A model generated the notes under the pieces. It ran no database searches. It worked only from the letters and a program-made list of their open reading frames with translations, and was not told where the DNA came from. Shown here one piece after another: positions 27,687 to 35,789 of a stretch of 64,000 bases of DNA; the stretch's first letter is position 1, and each line of letters starts with the position of its first letter. Where the stretch lies: NCBI GenBank assembly GCA_007693745.1, contig REDA01000049.1, positions 1 through 64,000 on the forward strand, read 5' to 3'. Origin of the DNA: Balneolaceae bacterium. GTDB taxonomy: Bacteria > Bacteroidota > Rhodothermia > Balneolales > Balneolaceae. Made by a program: the position numbers and the translations under genes.

Positions 27687-28150
27687 CATCCAGCCGGTTC
27701 GAAATTGCAGCTGCAGTCAGTGCAATCTCGCTCACCACGGCGGTGAGACTCAAACGAAATTTCGCCTATTACCGATTGCAAAACAACGAGCTTCAGGTCA
27801 TTGGAAAAGATGAACTGTCAGATCTCTGCAGGCAGCTGAGTTTCAACAGTTTTGCACTTCTGAACATACTTGACAGACCTGAGCTCATCAGTTCACCATT
27901 TTTGATTTCTACTGCAAACCGAATAAATGATAACCTTGAAGAACTTCACCGTAAAGTTCTCTGTTACGAAGCTGAAGCGGTGATCGAATTGATTGAGTTA
28001 ATCGACTCGATTCGCAATTACTGGAACCGTTACCTCGATCCCTCTTTCTACGATGAAGCGCTGATTGACTATCTGAACAGGGAACAGCCCGAACAGATTT
28101 TAGCGATTAGGAAACTAATCCGGAACCTTCCGGAAATCAACACTTTTTAA
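27674..28150 (+). CDS. Uncharacterised soluble protein downstream of pyrE
   Basis: A 158-residue protein I do not recognise. It lacks a signal peptide or long hydrophobic segment and reads as mostly helical, with patches of charged residues (NDNLEELHRKVLCYEAEAVIE is representative in type). A single cysteine at about residue 96 is the only one. The ATG lies inside the end of pyrE (13-bp overlap), and the stop is 14 bp before the preferred FKBP lipoprotein start, so all three appear to form one transcript. No function can be proposed from the sequence alone. Confidence 0.7.
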   Translation: MAQLASSRFEIAAAVSAISLTTAVRLKRNFAYYRLQNNELQVIGKDELSDLCRQLSFNSFALLNILDRPELISSPFLISTANRINDNLEELHRKVLCYEAEAVIELIELIDSIRNYWNRYLDPSFYDEALIDYLNREQPEQILAIRKLIRNLPEINTF

Positions 28151-28164
28151 AATTGTTCAGACTT

Positions 28165-29013
28165 ATGCATTCATTTAAGATTAAACACATACTCTTTCTG
28201 CTGATCTCTTTATGGTTATTCACCGGGTGCCTGAATGACCCCTCCTGCGATCCGGTTGACGAAACATTTTTTCTCGACGAATATGCCCAGCGCGATGGTG
28301 TCGTGAAACTTCCAAGCGGACTTATGTACAAGGTTCTGGAGGCGTCAGAAGGTGAAAAACCCAAATTTGGATCGATTGTTTTTGTGAAGTACAGAGGCAA
28401 GCTTGTAACCGGTCAGTTCTTCGCGGATACCAGAGAAATCGATTTTTTCCAGTTGAACGAGGCTACAATGCCCGGAATACTCGAAGCTCTTCAGCAGATG
28501 AATGAGGGGTCTAAATTTGAATTTGTCATACCCCCTGAGCTCGGTTATGCAAATGACCCACCGGCAAATTCACCCGTAAGGTGTGGTTCCGTACTCATTT
28601 TTGAGATGAATCTCGACTCATTTCTCAGGGATCCGGATCAGTTTCTTGCTCAAAATGCCCTTCGCGATGATGTCAACGTTACTCCAAGTGGTCTTCAGTA
28701 TCGCGTGATCGAAAACGGAGAGGGAGATAATGCCTCTTTTACCGATCAGGTTAGAATTCGCTACAAGGGAACATTTACCAACGGTTATATTTTTGACCAG
28801 ACCGAGGGTACATCCTCGGCAAGTTTCCCTGTGGGTGGAGTCATTCCCGGCTTTTCAGAAGCCCTTCAACTGATGAACAGGGGGGCAAAACTGGAAATCT
28901 TTATACCGCCGAGTCTTGGATATCCCCGCGATCCAAACCCCAGAACCACACTGGATGCAATTATTTCAGAAACGGTTCTTGTCTTTGAAGTCGAACTTCT
29001 GAATATTCTCTGA
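28165..29013 (+). CDS. Lipoprotein with two FKBP-type peptidyl-prolyl isomerase domains
   Basis: A protein of about 282 residues starting at ATG 28165 (the open frame allows TTG 28153). A lipoprotein signal ends in LWLFTGC. Two FKBP domains follow: the first from about LPSGLMYKVLEASEGE with VKYRGKLVTGQFF and MPGILEALQQMNEG, the second from about TPSGLQYRVIENGEGD with IRYKGTFTNGYIFDQT, VIPGFSEALQLMNRGAK and IPPSLGYP. The second is closer to the canonical active-site pattern (FDQ, IPG), while the first has lost the usual FD pair, so it may act more as a chaperone or be weakly active. It probably helps protein folding at the envelope. It follows pyrE and an unknown gene. Confidence 0.87.
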   Translation: MHSFKIKHILFLLISLWLFTGCLNDPSCDPVDETFFLDEYAQRDGVVKLPSGLMYKVLEASEGEKPKFGSIVFVKYRGKLVTGQFFADTREIDFFQLNEATMPGILEALQQMNEGSKFEFVIPPELGYANDPPANSPVRCGSVLIFEMNLDSFLRDPDQFLAQNALRDDVNVTPSGLQYRVIENGEGDNASFTDQVRIRYKGTFTNGYIFDQTEGTSSASFPVGGVIPGFSEALQLMNRGAKLEIFIPPSLGYPRDPNPRTTLDAIISETVLVFEVELLNIL

Positions 29014-29186
29014 CACGCGGTTTGCAGTAACCGGGAGGCGGATGAGTTGTCATTTTTCACAGTTTCTCGGTATTATTACAACCCCATCCGGAGCCAACAG
29101 AGCTCTAGACTGATGGTATTTCATTCACTCCGTATCCGGGTGGTATCTTCCTACAGCCAAATACATTTATTGCAGTTACAATCCCC

Positions 29187-30548
29187 ATGAGCGAGCAGAA
29201 AAAGTTTTATATCGAAACATATGGATGTCAGATGAACTTCGCTGACTCTGAAGTGGTGAATTCCATTCTCATGAAAGAGGGCATGAATCCTGTTCAGGAA
29301 CCCGAATCAGCCGACATTATCTTTGTAAACACCTGTTCAATTCGTGAAAATGCTGAGTCCAGGGTATGGAATCGGCTTAAGGAGTTCAGAAGCCTGAAAA
29401 AAACGAGGAGGGATCTTACAGTGGGTGTTCTCGGATGCATGGCAGAACGCATTCGTGACAATATCCTCGACCGTGAAAAACTTGTGGATCTGGTAGTGGG
29501 TCCCGACGCATACCGTGATATTCCAAACCTGCTCTCCGAGGTGGAAGACGGCAGAAAAGCAGTAAATGTACTGCTCTCTCTTGAAGAAACCTATGCGGAT
29601 ATCAGTCCGGTCCGAACCAGTGGAAATGGCGTAAGCGCATTTGTCTCCATCATGCGGGGGTGCGATAATATGTGCTCCTTTTGTGTAGTTCCGTTCACCA
29701 GAGGGCGCGAACGCAGCAGACCTGTACAAAGCATTCTGCGGGAAATTGAAGAACTGAACGAACAGGGATATAAAGAGGTGACTCTGCTCGGACAAAATGT
29801 AAATTCCTACAAGCATGATTCTGTGGATTTCACATCATTGATGGAACAGGTAAGCAGGCTCAATCCGGAAATCAGATTCCGTTTTTCATCCCCTCACCCC
29901 AAAGATTTTCCGCTGCCGCTTCTTACTCTGATTGCAGAGAGAACTAATCTCTGCAACTACATCCACATACCTGCTCAATCAGGAAGCAGCAGCATGCTCG
30001 AACGTATGCGTCGCCCCTATACGCGTGAAGAGTATCTTGAGCTGATATCACTGATGAAAAAAACGATCCCCGGCGTTTCACTTTCCACAGATATCATCGC
30101 CGGATTTTGTGATGAAACAGAAGAAGAACACCAGGATACCCTGAGCCTTATGAGCATTGTGGAGTACGATCTCGCCTATATGTTTGCTTATTCCGAACGG
30201 GAACGAACCCTGGCGCACAGAAAGTTTGAAGACAATGTGCCGGAAGAGGTGAAAAAGCGACGCCTGACTGAGATTATCACTCAACAGATGTCTGTTCAGC
30301 TGGAAAACAACAAAAAAGAGATTGGGCGACGACACGTTGTACTTGCTGAAGGCACCAGCAAGCGATCAGACCAGCAGCTTTCAGGCAGAACCGACACCAA
30401 TAAAGTGGTTGTCTTTGACAAGGAGAACTACTCCAAAGGTGACTATGTAATCGTGGAAATAACGGAGTCAACCTCAGCGACATTAATCGGCAAGCCTTTA
30501 CAGGCTGTTACTTTAAGTGAGTTTTCTCACATCGCTGTTTATGCCTGA
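29187..30548 (+). CDS. miaB: tRNA-2-methylthio-N6-dimethylallyladenosine synthase
   Basis: A 453-residue radical SAM methylthiotransferase that adds a methylthio group to i6A37 in tRNAs reading U-starting codons. The N-terminal UPF0004 domain has three cysteines (Cys14 in YGCQMN, one in [11 protein letters not shown], one in GVLGCMAER) for an auxiliary 4Fe-4S cluster. The radical SAM motif is [22 protein letters not shown] near residues 154-175, and a C-terminal TRAM domain follows. The NTCSIRENA motif and overall length fit MiaB rather than RimO or MtaB. It is transcribed alone. Confidence 0.95.
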   Translation: MSEQKKFYIETYGCQMNFADSEVVNSILMKEGMNPVQEPESADIIFVNTCSIRENAESRVWNRLKEFRSLKKTRRDLTVGVLGCMAERIRDNILDREKLVDLVVGPDAYRDIPNLLSEVEDGRKAVNVLLSLEETYADISPVRTSGNGVSAFVSIMRGCDNMCSFCVVPFTRGRERSRPVQSILREIEELNEQGYKEVTLLGQNVNSYKHDSVDFTSLMEQVSRLNPEIRFRFSSPHPKDFPLPLLTLIAERTNLCNYIHIPAQSGSSSMLERMRRPYTREEYLELISLMKKTIPGVSLSTDIIAGFCDETEEEHQDTLSLMSIVEYDLAYMFAYSERERTLAHRKFEDNVPEEVKKRRLTEIITQQMSVQLENNKKEIGRRHVVLAEGTSKRSDQQLSGRTDTNKVVVFDKENYSKGDYVIVEITESTSATLIGKPLQAVTLSEFSHIAVYA

Positions 30549-30733
30549 TAAACCCTGACTGACTGCTGATCTGGCCTGCAGCAGCGGTTGCATTTTTACC
30601 CTTTCAGACTCCTGAAATCAAACCACCTTTCCAGCTGAAATCCTTCGATTTCAAATAAAAATGCAGATTTCATGTGAAAAAGATCCCAAATTTCGGCATC
30701 TTACTGATAGAACTATTAATAAGAGAAACCGAT

Positions 30734-31903
30734 ATGAAAGAGATCAATTCTCTCAGGGAAGCACTTCCTGACATGGCTGTGAAGTTAAAAAAGTACAGAG
30801 AAGTTTTACTCGCAAATCTGGTGATGACAGGAGAAATCGCCGCCCCAACATTCCAGGAGGAACGACGGGTCGAATTTATTCTGAACCGTTTTGATGAGTC
30901 CGGGCTTACCGAGTCTTCGATCGATGATGGAGGCAATGGTATCGGAATACTCTCCGGAAATGGCAAGGAGAAAGAAAAATCCTCCATTCTGATCAGCGCT
31001 CATGCGGATACTATTTTCCCCGCAAGCACAGATCATACAATGATGGTGACAAGCGATACCATCACGGGGCCGGGTGTGGCCGACAACGCCCTCGGGCTCG
31101 CAACCCTTGTATCACTCCCTTACATTCTTGACGAACTTGGCATTGAATTAAAAAATGATCTGGTGCTTCTTGCCAACGTGAAAAGCCTCGGCAGAGGCAA
31201 TCTGGAAGGGATTAAGTTCTTTCTGGACAATTATGAAAAACCGATATCCAGTGCTGTCTGTCTCGAAGGCATTCAGCTTGGGAGGCTCAGTTATTCCTCA
31301 ATCGGAATGATCCGGGGTGAGATTACCTGTACGGTTCCTGAATCGTACGACTATTCCAGATTTGGAGATGCCAGTGCAATTCTCACACTGAATGAAGTCA
31401 TCAACAAAATCACCGACATGAGACTGCCACGGCGACCCAGAACGAGCATCGTAATGGGATCTATATCTGGAGGCACCTCATTTAATACCATCGCCAGGGA
31501 TGCAACACTCGGGTTTGAAGTTCGCTCGGAGTCACATCAGGTGGTACAGGACGCTTCACAAACCATACAGGATATTGTAACCGAAGTCTCCTCAAAAACC
31601 GGAGATGAAATTGTTCTGGATATCTTCGCCAACCGGACACCCGGCGGAATCCCGTTTGCAGATCCCCTGAACAAATGTGCGAGAGCCGTGATGGAAAGCC
31701 TGGACATCGAGCCCAGACTCGCTCCCAGTATTTCTGAACTGTCTGCCATGATTGATAAAAAAATTCCGGCACTGACTCTTGGAATCACGACAGGTGAGCG
31801 GACATTTAAAACGAATGAAACAATACACATTGAGCCGATATTCAAGGGGCTGGCTCAGGTAATAGGAACTATTATTGCGGCCGACGGAGGGTACTGTGAG
31901 TAA
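30734..31903 (+). CDS. M20-peptidase-like protein with degenerate metal site
   Basis: A 389-residue protein with M20/ArgE-like fold features: SAHADTIFPASTDH near residue 95, GPGVADNALGLATL near 120, and a dimerisation insert ending in GGTSFNTIARDATLGFEVRS. Compared with active M20 enzymes, the catalytic EE pair expected after the third strand (VGEEGLG-like) reads VKSLGRGN, and the C-terminal ligand His (aHt.dE-like) reads TFKTNETI, so the catalytic Glu and one zinc ligand appear lost. The usual dimer-interface GGHS is also missing. The open frame begins at GTG 30674; ATG 30734 gives a normal N-terminus. It overlaps gpgS by five bases (GTGAGTAA), implying tight coupling and a role linked to glucosylglycerate metabolism. 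Confidence 0.75.
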   Translation: MKEINSLREALPDMAVKLKKYREVLLANLVMTGEIAAPTFQEERRVEFILNRFDESGLTESSIDDGGNGIGILSGNGKEKEKSSILISAHADTIFPASTDHTMMVTSDTITGPGVADNALGLATLVSLPYILDELGIELKNDLVLLANVKSLGRGNLEGIKFFLDNYEKPISSAVCLEGIQLGRLSYSSIGMIRGEITCTVPESYDYSRFGDASAILTLNEVINKITDMRLPRRPRTSIVMGSISGGTSFNTIARDATLGFEVRSESHQVVQDASQTIQDIVTEVSSKTGDEIVLDIFANRTPGGIPFADPLNKCARAVMESLDIEPRLAPSISELSAMIDKKIPALTLGITTGERTFKTNETIHIEPIFKGLAQVIGTIIAADGGYCE

Positions 31904-32867
31904 TTTGCAAACATGGATTGACAAGAACACCTACCATCATTCAGAGTTTTGGGATCTGAAAAAAATGGTGGAAACGAAAGAGAAGAAAGGGCTCAAAATT
32001 TCTCTCTGCCTTCCCACTCTCAATGAGGAAAAAACCATAGGCAAAGAGATTATCCTGTTCAAATCAGAACTGGTTGAACGCTATCCCCTGCTCGATGAGA
32101 TTGCAGTAATCGACTCGGGTTCGGAGGATAAAACCCTTGAAGTTGCCAGGAACTTCGGAGCAGACACCTATCTGGCCTCAGATATTTTACCGGAACTTGA
32201 ACCCAAACGAGGAAAGGGCGAAAATCTATGGAAGGCTATCTATCAGCTGGAGGGGGATATCATTGTCTATGTGGATGCTGATATCAGTAACATCCACCCC
32301 AGATTTGTCTATGGTCTTGTAGCTCCACTGATTTACAGAGATGAAGTGAAGTATGTGAAAGGTTTCTACGACAGACCCCTGGCACTATCAGGAAATGTTC
32401 GTCCGTCAGGTGGTGGCCGTGTAACCGAAATTCTGGTAAGACCCCTCTTTTCGCTCTTCTTCCCCGATCTGACAGCGATGATTCAGCCTCTTTCAGGAGA
32501 ATATGCAGTACGGCGGGATGTACTCGAACAGATCGCGTTTCCAATCGGGTACGGCGTGGAGACATCCCACCTGATTGATGTGTACAGTAAATATGGCCTT
32601 GAAGCTTTCGCTCAGACCGACCTGGATAAAAGAGTGCATGAGAACAAGCCTACTCAGGATCTTGGGAAAATGTCATTTGGCATTCTTCAAACCTTTATCA
32701 AAAGGGCAAAAGCACTTGAAATTCTTGATAAGGCAGATCACACAACGATTCTCAGGCAGTTTCAGGCACGGCGGGATCAGTATGAACAGAATCTGATTGA
32801 GATTATCGAAGATGAAAGACCACCTATGATCGAGATTGATGCCTACAGAGAAAAGTTTGGCAAATAA
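31899..32867 (+). CDS. gpgS: Glucosyl-3-phosphoglycerate synthase
   Basis: A 322-residue GT-A-fold glycosyltransferase of the GT81 type that transfers glucose from a nucleotide sugar (NDP-glucose) to 3-phosphoglycerate. Diagnostic stretches are ISLCLPTLNEEKTIG near residue 38, the VIDSGSEDKT loop, the metal-binding YVDADISN motif, and the family-specific RPSGGGRVTEILVRPL and QPLSGEYAVRRDV. I prefer the GTG start at 31899: it overlaps the preceding stop and keeps the WIDKNTYHHSEFWDLKK leader found in family members. The product is the precursor of the compatible solute glucosylglycerate. It is flanked by a degenerate M20 protein, a HAD hydrolase and a phosphorylase. Confidence 0.87.
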   Translation, partial: SNLQTWIDKNTYHHSEFWDLKKMVETKEKKGLKISLCLPTLNEEKTIGKEIILFKSELVERYPLLDEIAVIDSGSEDKTLEVARNFGADTYLASDILPELEPKRGKGENLWKAIYQLEGDIIVYVDADISNIHPRFVYGLVAPLIYRDEVKYVKGFYDRPLALSGNVRPSGGGRVTEILVRPLFSLFFPDLTAMIQPLSGEYAVRRDVLEQIAFPIGYGVETSHLIDVYSKYGLEAFAQTDLDKRVHENKPTQDLGKMSFGILQTFIKRAKALEILDKADHTTILRQFQARRDQYEQNLIEIIEDERPPMIEIDAYREKFGK

Positions 32868-32893
32868 TCCTGCTGCGAAGTGAATAAATAGTG

Positions 32894-32922
32894 CCTGGTC
32901 TGAATCTTCAGACAGGCTTTTA
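32894..32922 (+). terminator. Possible terminator after gpgS
   Basis: A 10-bp stem with a one-base bulge, GCCTGGTCTGA (32894-32904) against TCAGACAGGC (32909-32918), encloses a 4-nt loop and is followed by TTTTA. The T run is short, so read-through into the HAD gene 88 bp downstream is possible. Confidence 0.5.
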
Positions 32923-33009
32923 CCGGGCCGGCCGGCAACACTGATCAAAAAACCTCATCCTCTGTTCGTTTGATTTAACCTGCCATGTGGGGTTTTTAAA
33001 ATTACAGAT

Positions 33010-33912
33010 ATGATTCAAAACCGTCTTCATAAACGATTTGTTGAACTTTCCACACCTCTTGATTGCATCCCAACAGACACCGTCCCGCTGATTCAGGTTC
33101 TTGGGAACATAAAACTGATTGCATACGATTTTTACGGCACCCTCTTCATTTCAGGTGTTGGAGATATCGGAATTGACGATGGTAACCCCGACTCCGGCAG
33201 CCTTTCCGGTGCTTTCGCCGGCTGCGGTATCCATATCCTGCAGAAGAGTGCTGCAACGGAGGGTTTCATAATCTACAACCGGATCGTTTCTGAACACATA
33301 AACCGGTTAAAAGAAAAGGGGATCAGTTATCCTGAACCGGATATCCGGGAGGTTTGGAAGCAAGTACTCAACGAAATGAGTGAACAGAAGCTGATCTCAT
33401 ACGAACCGGACGGAGCCATCTATGATCTCATGTCCGTCGAATTTGAGGCAAGGATGAATCCGGTATGGCCGATGCCCGGTGCCATTGAGACTCTCCTCGC
33501 ATTCAGGCAGGCAGGCATCACTCAGGGAATTATCTCCAACTCTCAGTTCTATACACCCATCGCCCTGGAGGCTCTTACCGGACTCTCCCTGAAGGAACTT
33601 GGGTTTGCAGATACTTTATTGCACTGGTCTTTCGAAGAGAATATGAAAAAACCGGGAGTTGATTTTTACAAGAGATACCTGAAGAAGGTGGCCGGTTTTG
33701 ATCCATCAATATCACCGGATCAGATTCTTTACATTGGCAATGATATGCTAAAAGACATCTGGCCTGCGCATACTCTGGGTATGAAAACAGCACTTTTTGC
33801 AGGCGACAAGAGATCCCTGAAGTGGAGAAAAGAGGATGAACGCTGCAAAGATCTGAAACCGGACCTGGTCGTTACAAGCCTGGATCAGATTCGCTCTGCG
33901 GTAATCCTCTAA
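33010..33912 (+). CDS. HAD superfamily hydrolase, candidate glucosyl-3-phosphoglycerate phosphatase
   Basis: A 300-residue HAD-fold protein. Motif I is DFYGTLF (about residues 42-48), motif II is IISNSQ, motif III lysine is in MKKPGVDFY, and motif IV is YIGNDMLKDIW. A large helical cap lies between motifs I and II. The second motif I aspartate is replaced by tyrosine, the arrangement of the haloacid dehalogenase branch (DAYGTL) rather than typical phosphatases. Even so, its place between gpgS and the phosphorylase gene makes it the obvious local candidate to dephosphorylate glucosyl-3-phosphoglycerate to glucosylglycerate. This activity is inference from context. It ends 21 bp from the convergent phosphorylase stop. 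Confidence 0.72.
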   Translation: MIQNRLHKRFVELSTPLDCIPTDTVPLIQVLGNIKLIAYDFYGTLFISGVGDIGIDDGNPDSGSLSGAFAGCGIHILQKSAATEGFIIYNRIVSEHINRLKEKGISYPEPDIREVWKQVLNEMSEQKLISYEPDGAIYDLMSVEFEARMNPVWPMPGAIETLLAFRQAGITQGIISNSQFYTPIALEALTGLSLKELGFADTLLHWSFEENMKKPGVDFYKRYLKKVAGFDPSISPDQILYIGNDMLKDIWPAHTLGMKTALFAGDKRSLKWRKEDERCKDLKPDLVVTSLDQIRSAVIL

Positions 33913-33933
33913 AGGATCACTCTTTCTGCCGTT

Positions 33934-35676
33934 TCAGAGCCTGAGCCACCAAACCTGCCAGGGAGCCAGCTCTCCTCTTCCATCCTTCAGCGTTGCTTTT
34001 CCGGTCAGTAAATCTGTATAGGATCTGCCAAGATTCACAGGCAGTGACAAATTCCTTGAATCGATTGCCCTGTTTTCGTTCGACAGATTTGCAGCAACAA
34101 GTACACTTTCCCGGGTATCACGTGACTTTCTAAGCATAAAAAAAAGCTCCTTTCCGCTATCAAACACAAGTTGTTTCCCAAACGGATCAAATGCAGCCAC
34201 ACTCTTTCTGCACTGAATAATTTCCTTCATTTTCGAAAAAACCCGCGCCCCGGCACTCTTCCCGTCATCGAGCATCTCCTGCAGGTCAGAATAGGTCCAC
34301 TTCTTACGGTTTATGGTACGGTAATGTCCGCTCAATGCCACCCCCTCATGATTACTCCGGGTAGCCGTAAGATTGTGAAAATAGATGCCCGGTACACCCT
34401 TCAGGCTCATACTGAGGATCTGTGAGCATAAAAACCGTTGTATCTGAACTTCTTCATCCCCCTTTTCATCCTTAAACGCATCGAAATAGGTAATATTCAT
34501 TTCATAGGGACTCAGGCTGCCATCCGGATTCTTCTTTTCGGAGATGAAACCGCCTCTCTTTTTGATTCCCTCGATCAGTGAATCAAACTCTTCCTTTGGA
34601 ATCAGACCCTCAAGAGGCCTTACACCAATCCCGTCATGAGACGCGGTGAAATTGAAATATGTACATTTATCCGGCAGGATTTTCAATGAACGGATCCATT
34701 CTCTTAAATAGAAACTGTTCTCCGTAGTGATAGCGTGCAGTAGCAGAGGAGGAAGGCTGAACTGATAGACCATGTGGGTTTCATCACCGGCTCCGAAATA
34801 ACTGATATTCTCCCTGTGAGGCACATTCGTCTCTGTAATAATGGTGGTTTCCGGCGAATAACAATCCACCAGGGTACGCATCAGCTTCACAATTTCGTGC
34901 GTCTGCTTCAGGTGAATACAGCTTGTCCCGGGTTCTTTCCAGATAAAAGCAACTGCGTCGAGCCGGATCACACTGAGGCCCTTGCTGATGTAGCAGAAGA
35001 AAATATCCAGATATTCGAAGAGCACATCAGGATTTTCGAAATTGACATCGATCTGATCGTTGCTGAACGTTGTCCAGACATATTTCTCCCCATCATCCGT
35101 TTCCACAGGCGTAAGCAGCGGGGACATCCTGGGCCGGGTTACAGCCGAAAGATCCGTCTTCGGATCCGCTTCAATAAAGAAATTTTTGTAGGGCTCTTCC
35201 CTCTCGATAAAGCGTCTGAACCATTCACTATACCGGGAAGTGTGATTCATAACCAGGTCCCCCATCATTCTGAAATCCCGGCTCATCTCTGTAATATCAT
35301 TCCAGTTTCCCAGTGTTTCATCTACTCGCCGGTAATCGATCACAGAAAATCCATCATCTGATGAACTGGGGAAAAACGGCAATACATGCACTGTGGAAAT
35401 AATGCTTGCAAGTTCCTCTTTAATAAAGCGGTGTAAGCTTTTCAAGTTGCTTTCAGAATCACTTTCAGATCGTTTTACCATATCTCCATAGGTGATCAGC
35501 ACATGATCTTCATGAGTCCACAGATTCGGTTTTCCCATCTTCCCTGGCTGAAGCTGATATGCCTGTAAAAGATGCCCGACTCTTTTCAGGCAGTCATGCA
35601 GTTTCTCTTCTCCGTAGATGATTTTGAAATGTCTTTTTAGCTTTTCTTCCGTCTCGTCGGGAAACATATTATCCAT
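33934..35676 (-). CDS. GH13_18 phosphorylase, probable glucosylglycerate phosphorylase
   Basis: A 580-residue (beta/alpha)8-barrel enzyme of the sucrose phosphorylase group. The catalytic set is present: nucleophile Asp near residue 237 in VIRLDAVAF, acid/base Glu near 279 in ITETNVPH, and transition-state Asp near 345 in ASHDGIG. The HVLPFFPSSSDDGFSVIDY start of the barrel matches the family. Subfamily members split sucrose, glucosylglycerate, glucosylglycerol or sucrose-6-phosphate by phosphorolysis; the adjacent gpgS makes glucosylglycerate the best-supported substrate, giving glucose-1-phosphate and glycerate. A palindromic site lies 23-37 bp upstream of the start, before the divergent sigma-54 activator. 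Confidence 0.85.
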   Translation of the reverse strand: MDNMFPDETEEKLKRHFKIIYGEEKLHDCLKRVGHLLQAYQLQPGKMGKPNLWTHEDHVLITYGDMVKRSESDSESNLKSLHRFIKEELASIISTVHVLPFFPSSSDDGFSVIDYRRVDETLGNWNDITEMSRDFRMMGDLVMNHTSRYSEWFRRFIEREEPYKNFFIEADPKTDLSAVTRPRMSPLLTPVETDDGEKYVWTTFSNDQIDVNFENPDVLFEYLDIFFCYISKGLSVIRLDAVAFIWKEPGTSCIHLKQTHEIVKLMRTLVDCYSPETTIITETNVPHRENISYFGAGDETHMVYQFSLPPLLLHAITTENSFYLREWIRSLKILPDKCTYFNFTASHDGIGVRPLEGLIPKEEFDSLIEGIKKRGGFISEKKNPDGSLSPYEMNITYFDAFKDEKGDEEVQIQRFLCSQILSMSLKGVPGIYFHNLTATRSNHEGVALSGHYRTINRKKWTYSDLQEMLDDGKSAGARVFSKMKEIIQCRKSVAAFDPFGKQLVFDSGKELFFMLRKSRDTRESVLVAANLSNENRAIDSRNLSLPVNLGRSYTDLLTGKATLKDGRGELAPWQVWWLRL

Positions 35677-35698
35677 AAATCAAGGTTTTGTGGCTCTT

Positions 35699-35713
35699 TT
35701 TTGCATTGCAAAA
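35699..35713. promoter_or_regulatory. Palindromic putative operator between phosphorylase and sigma-54 activator genes
   Basis: TTTTGCA-T-TGCAAAA is a perfect 7-1-7 palindrome 23-37 bp upstream of the phosphorylase start. The position would suit a repressor blocking its promoter; the divergent activator gene starts 77 bp to the right. Symmetry is seen directly; function is inference. Confidence 0.4.
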
Positions 35714-35789
35714 TACAATCATTACAGGGTTTACTCCATTTTTTATGACAGAAACCTTACCTTTACAATTCTAATCAACAGGTACTACT

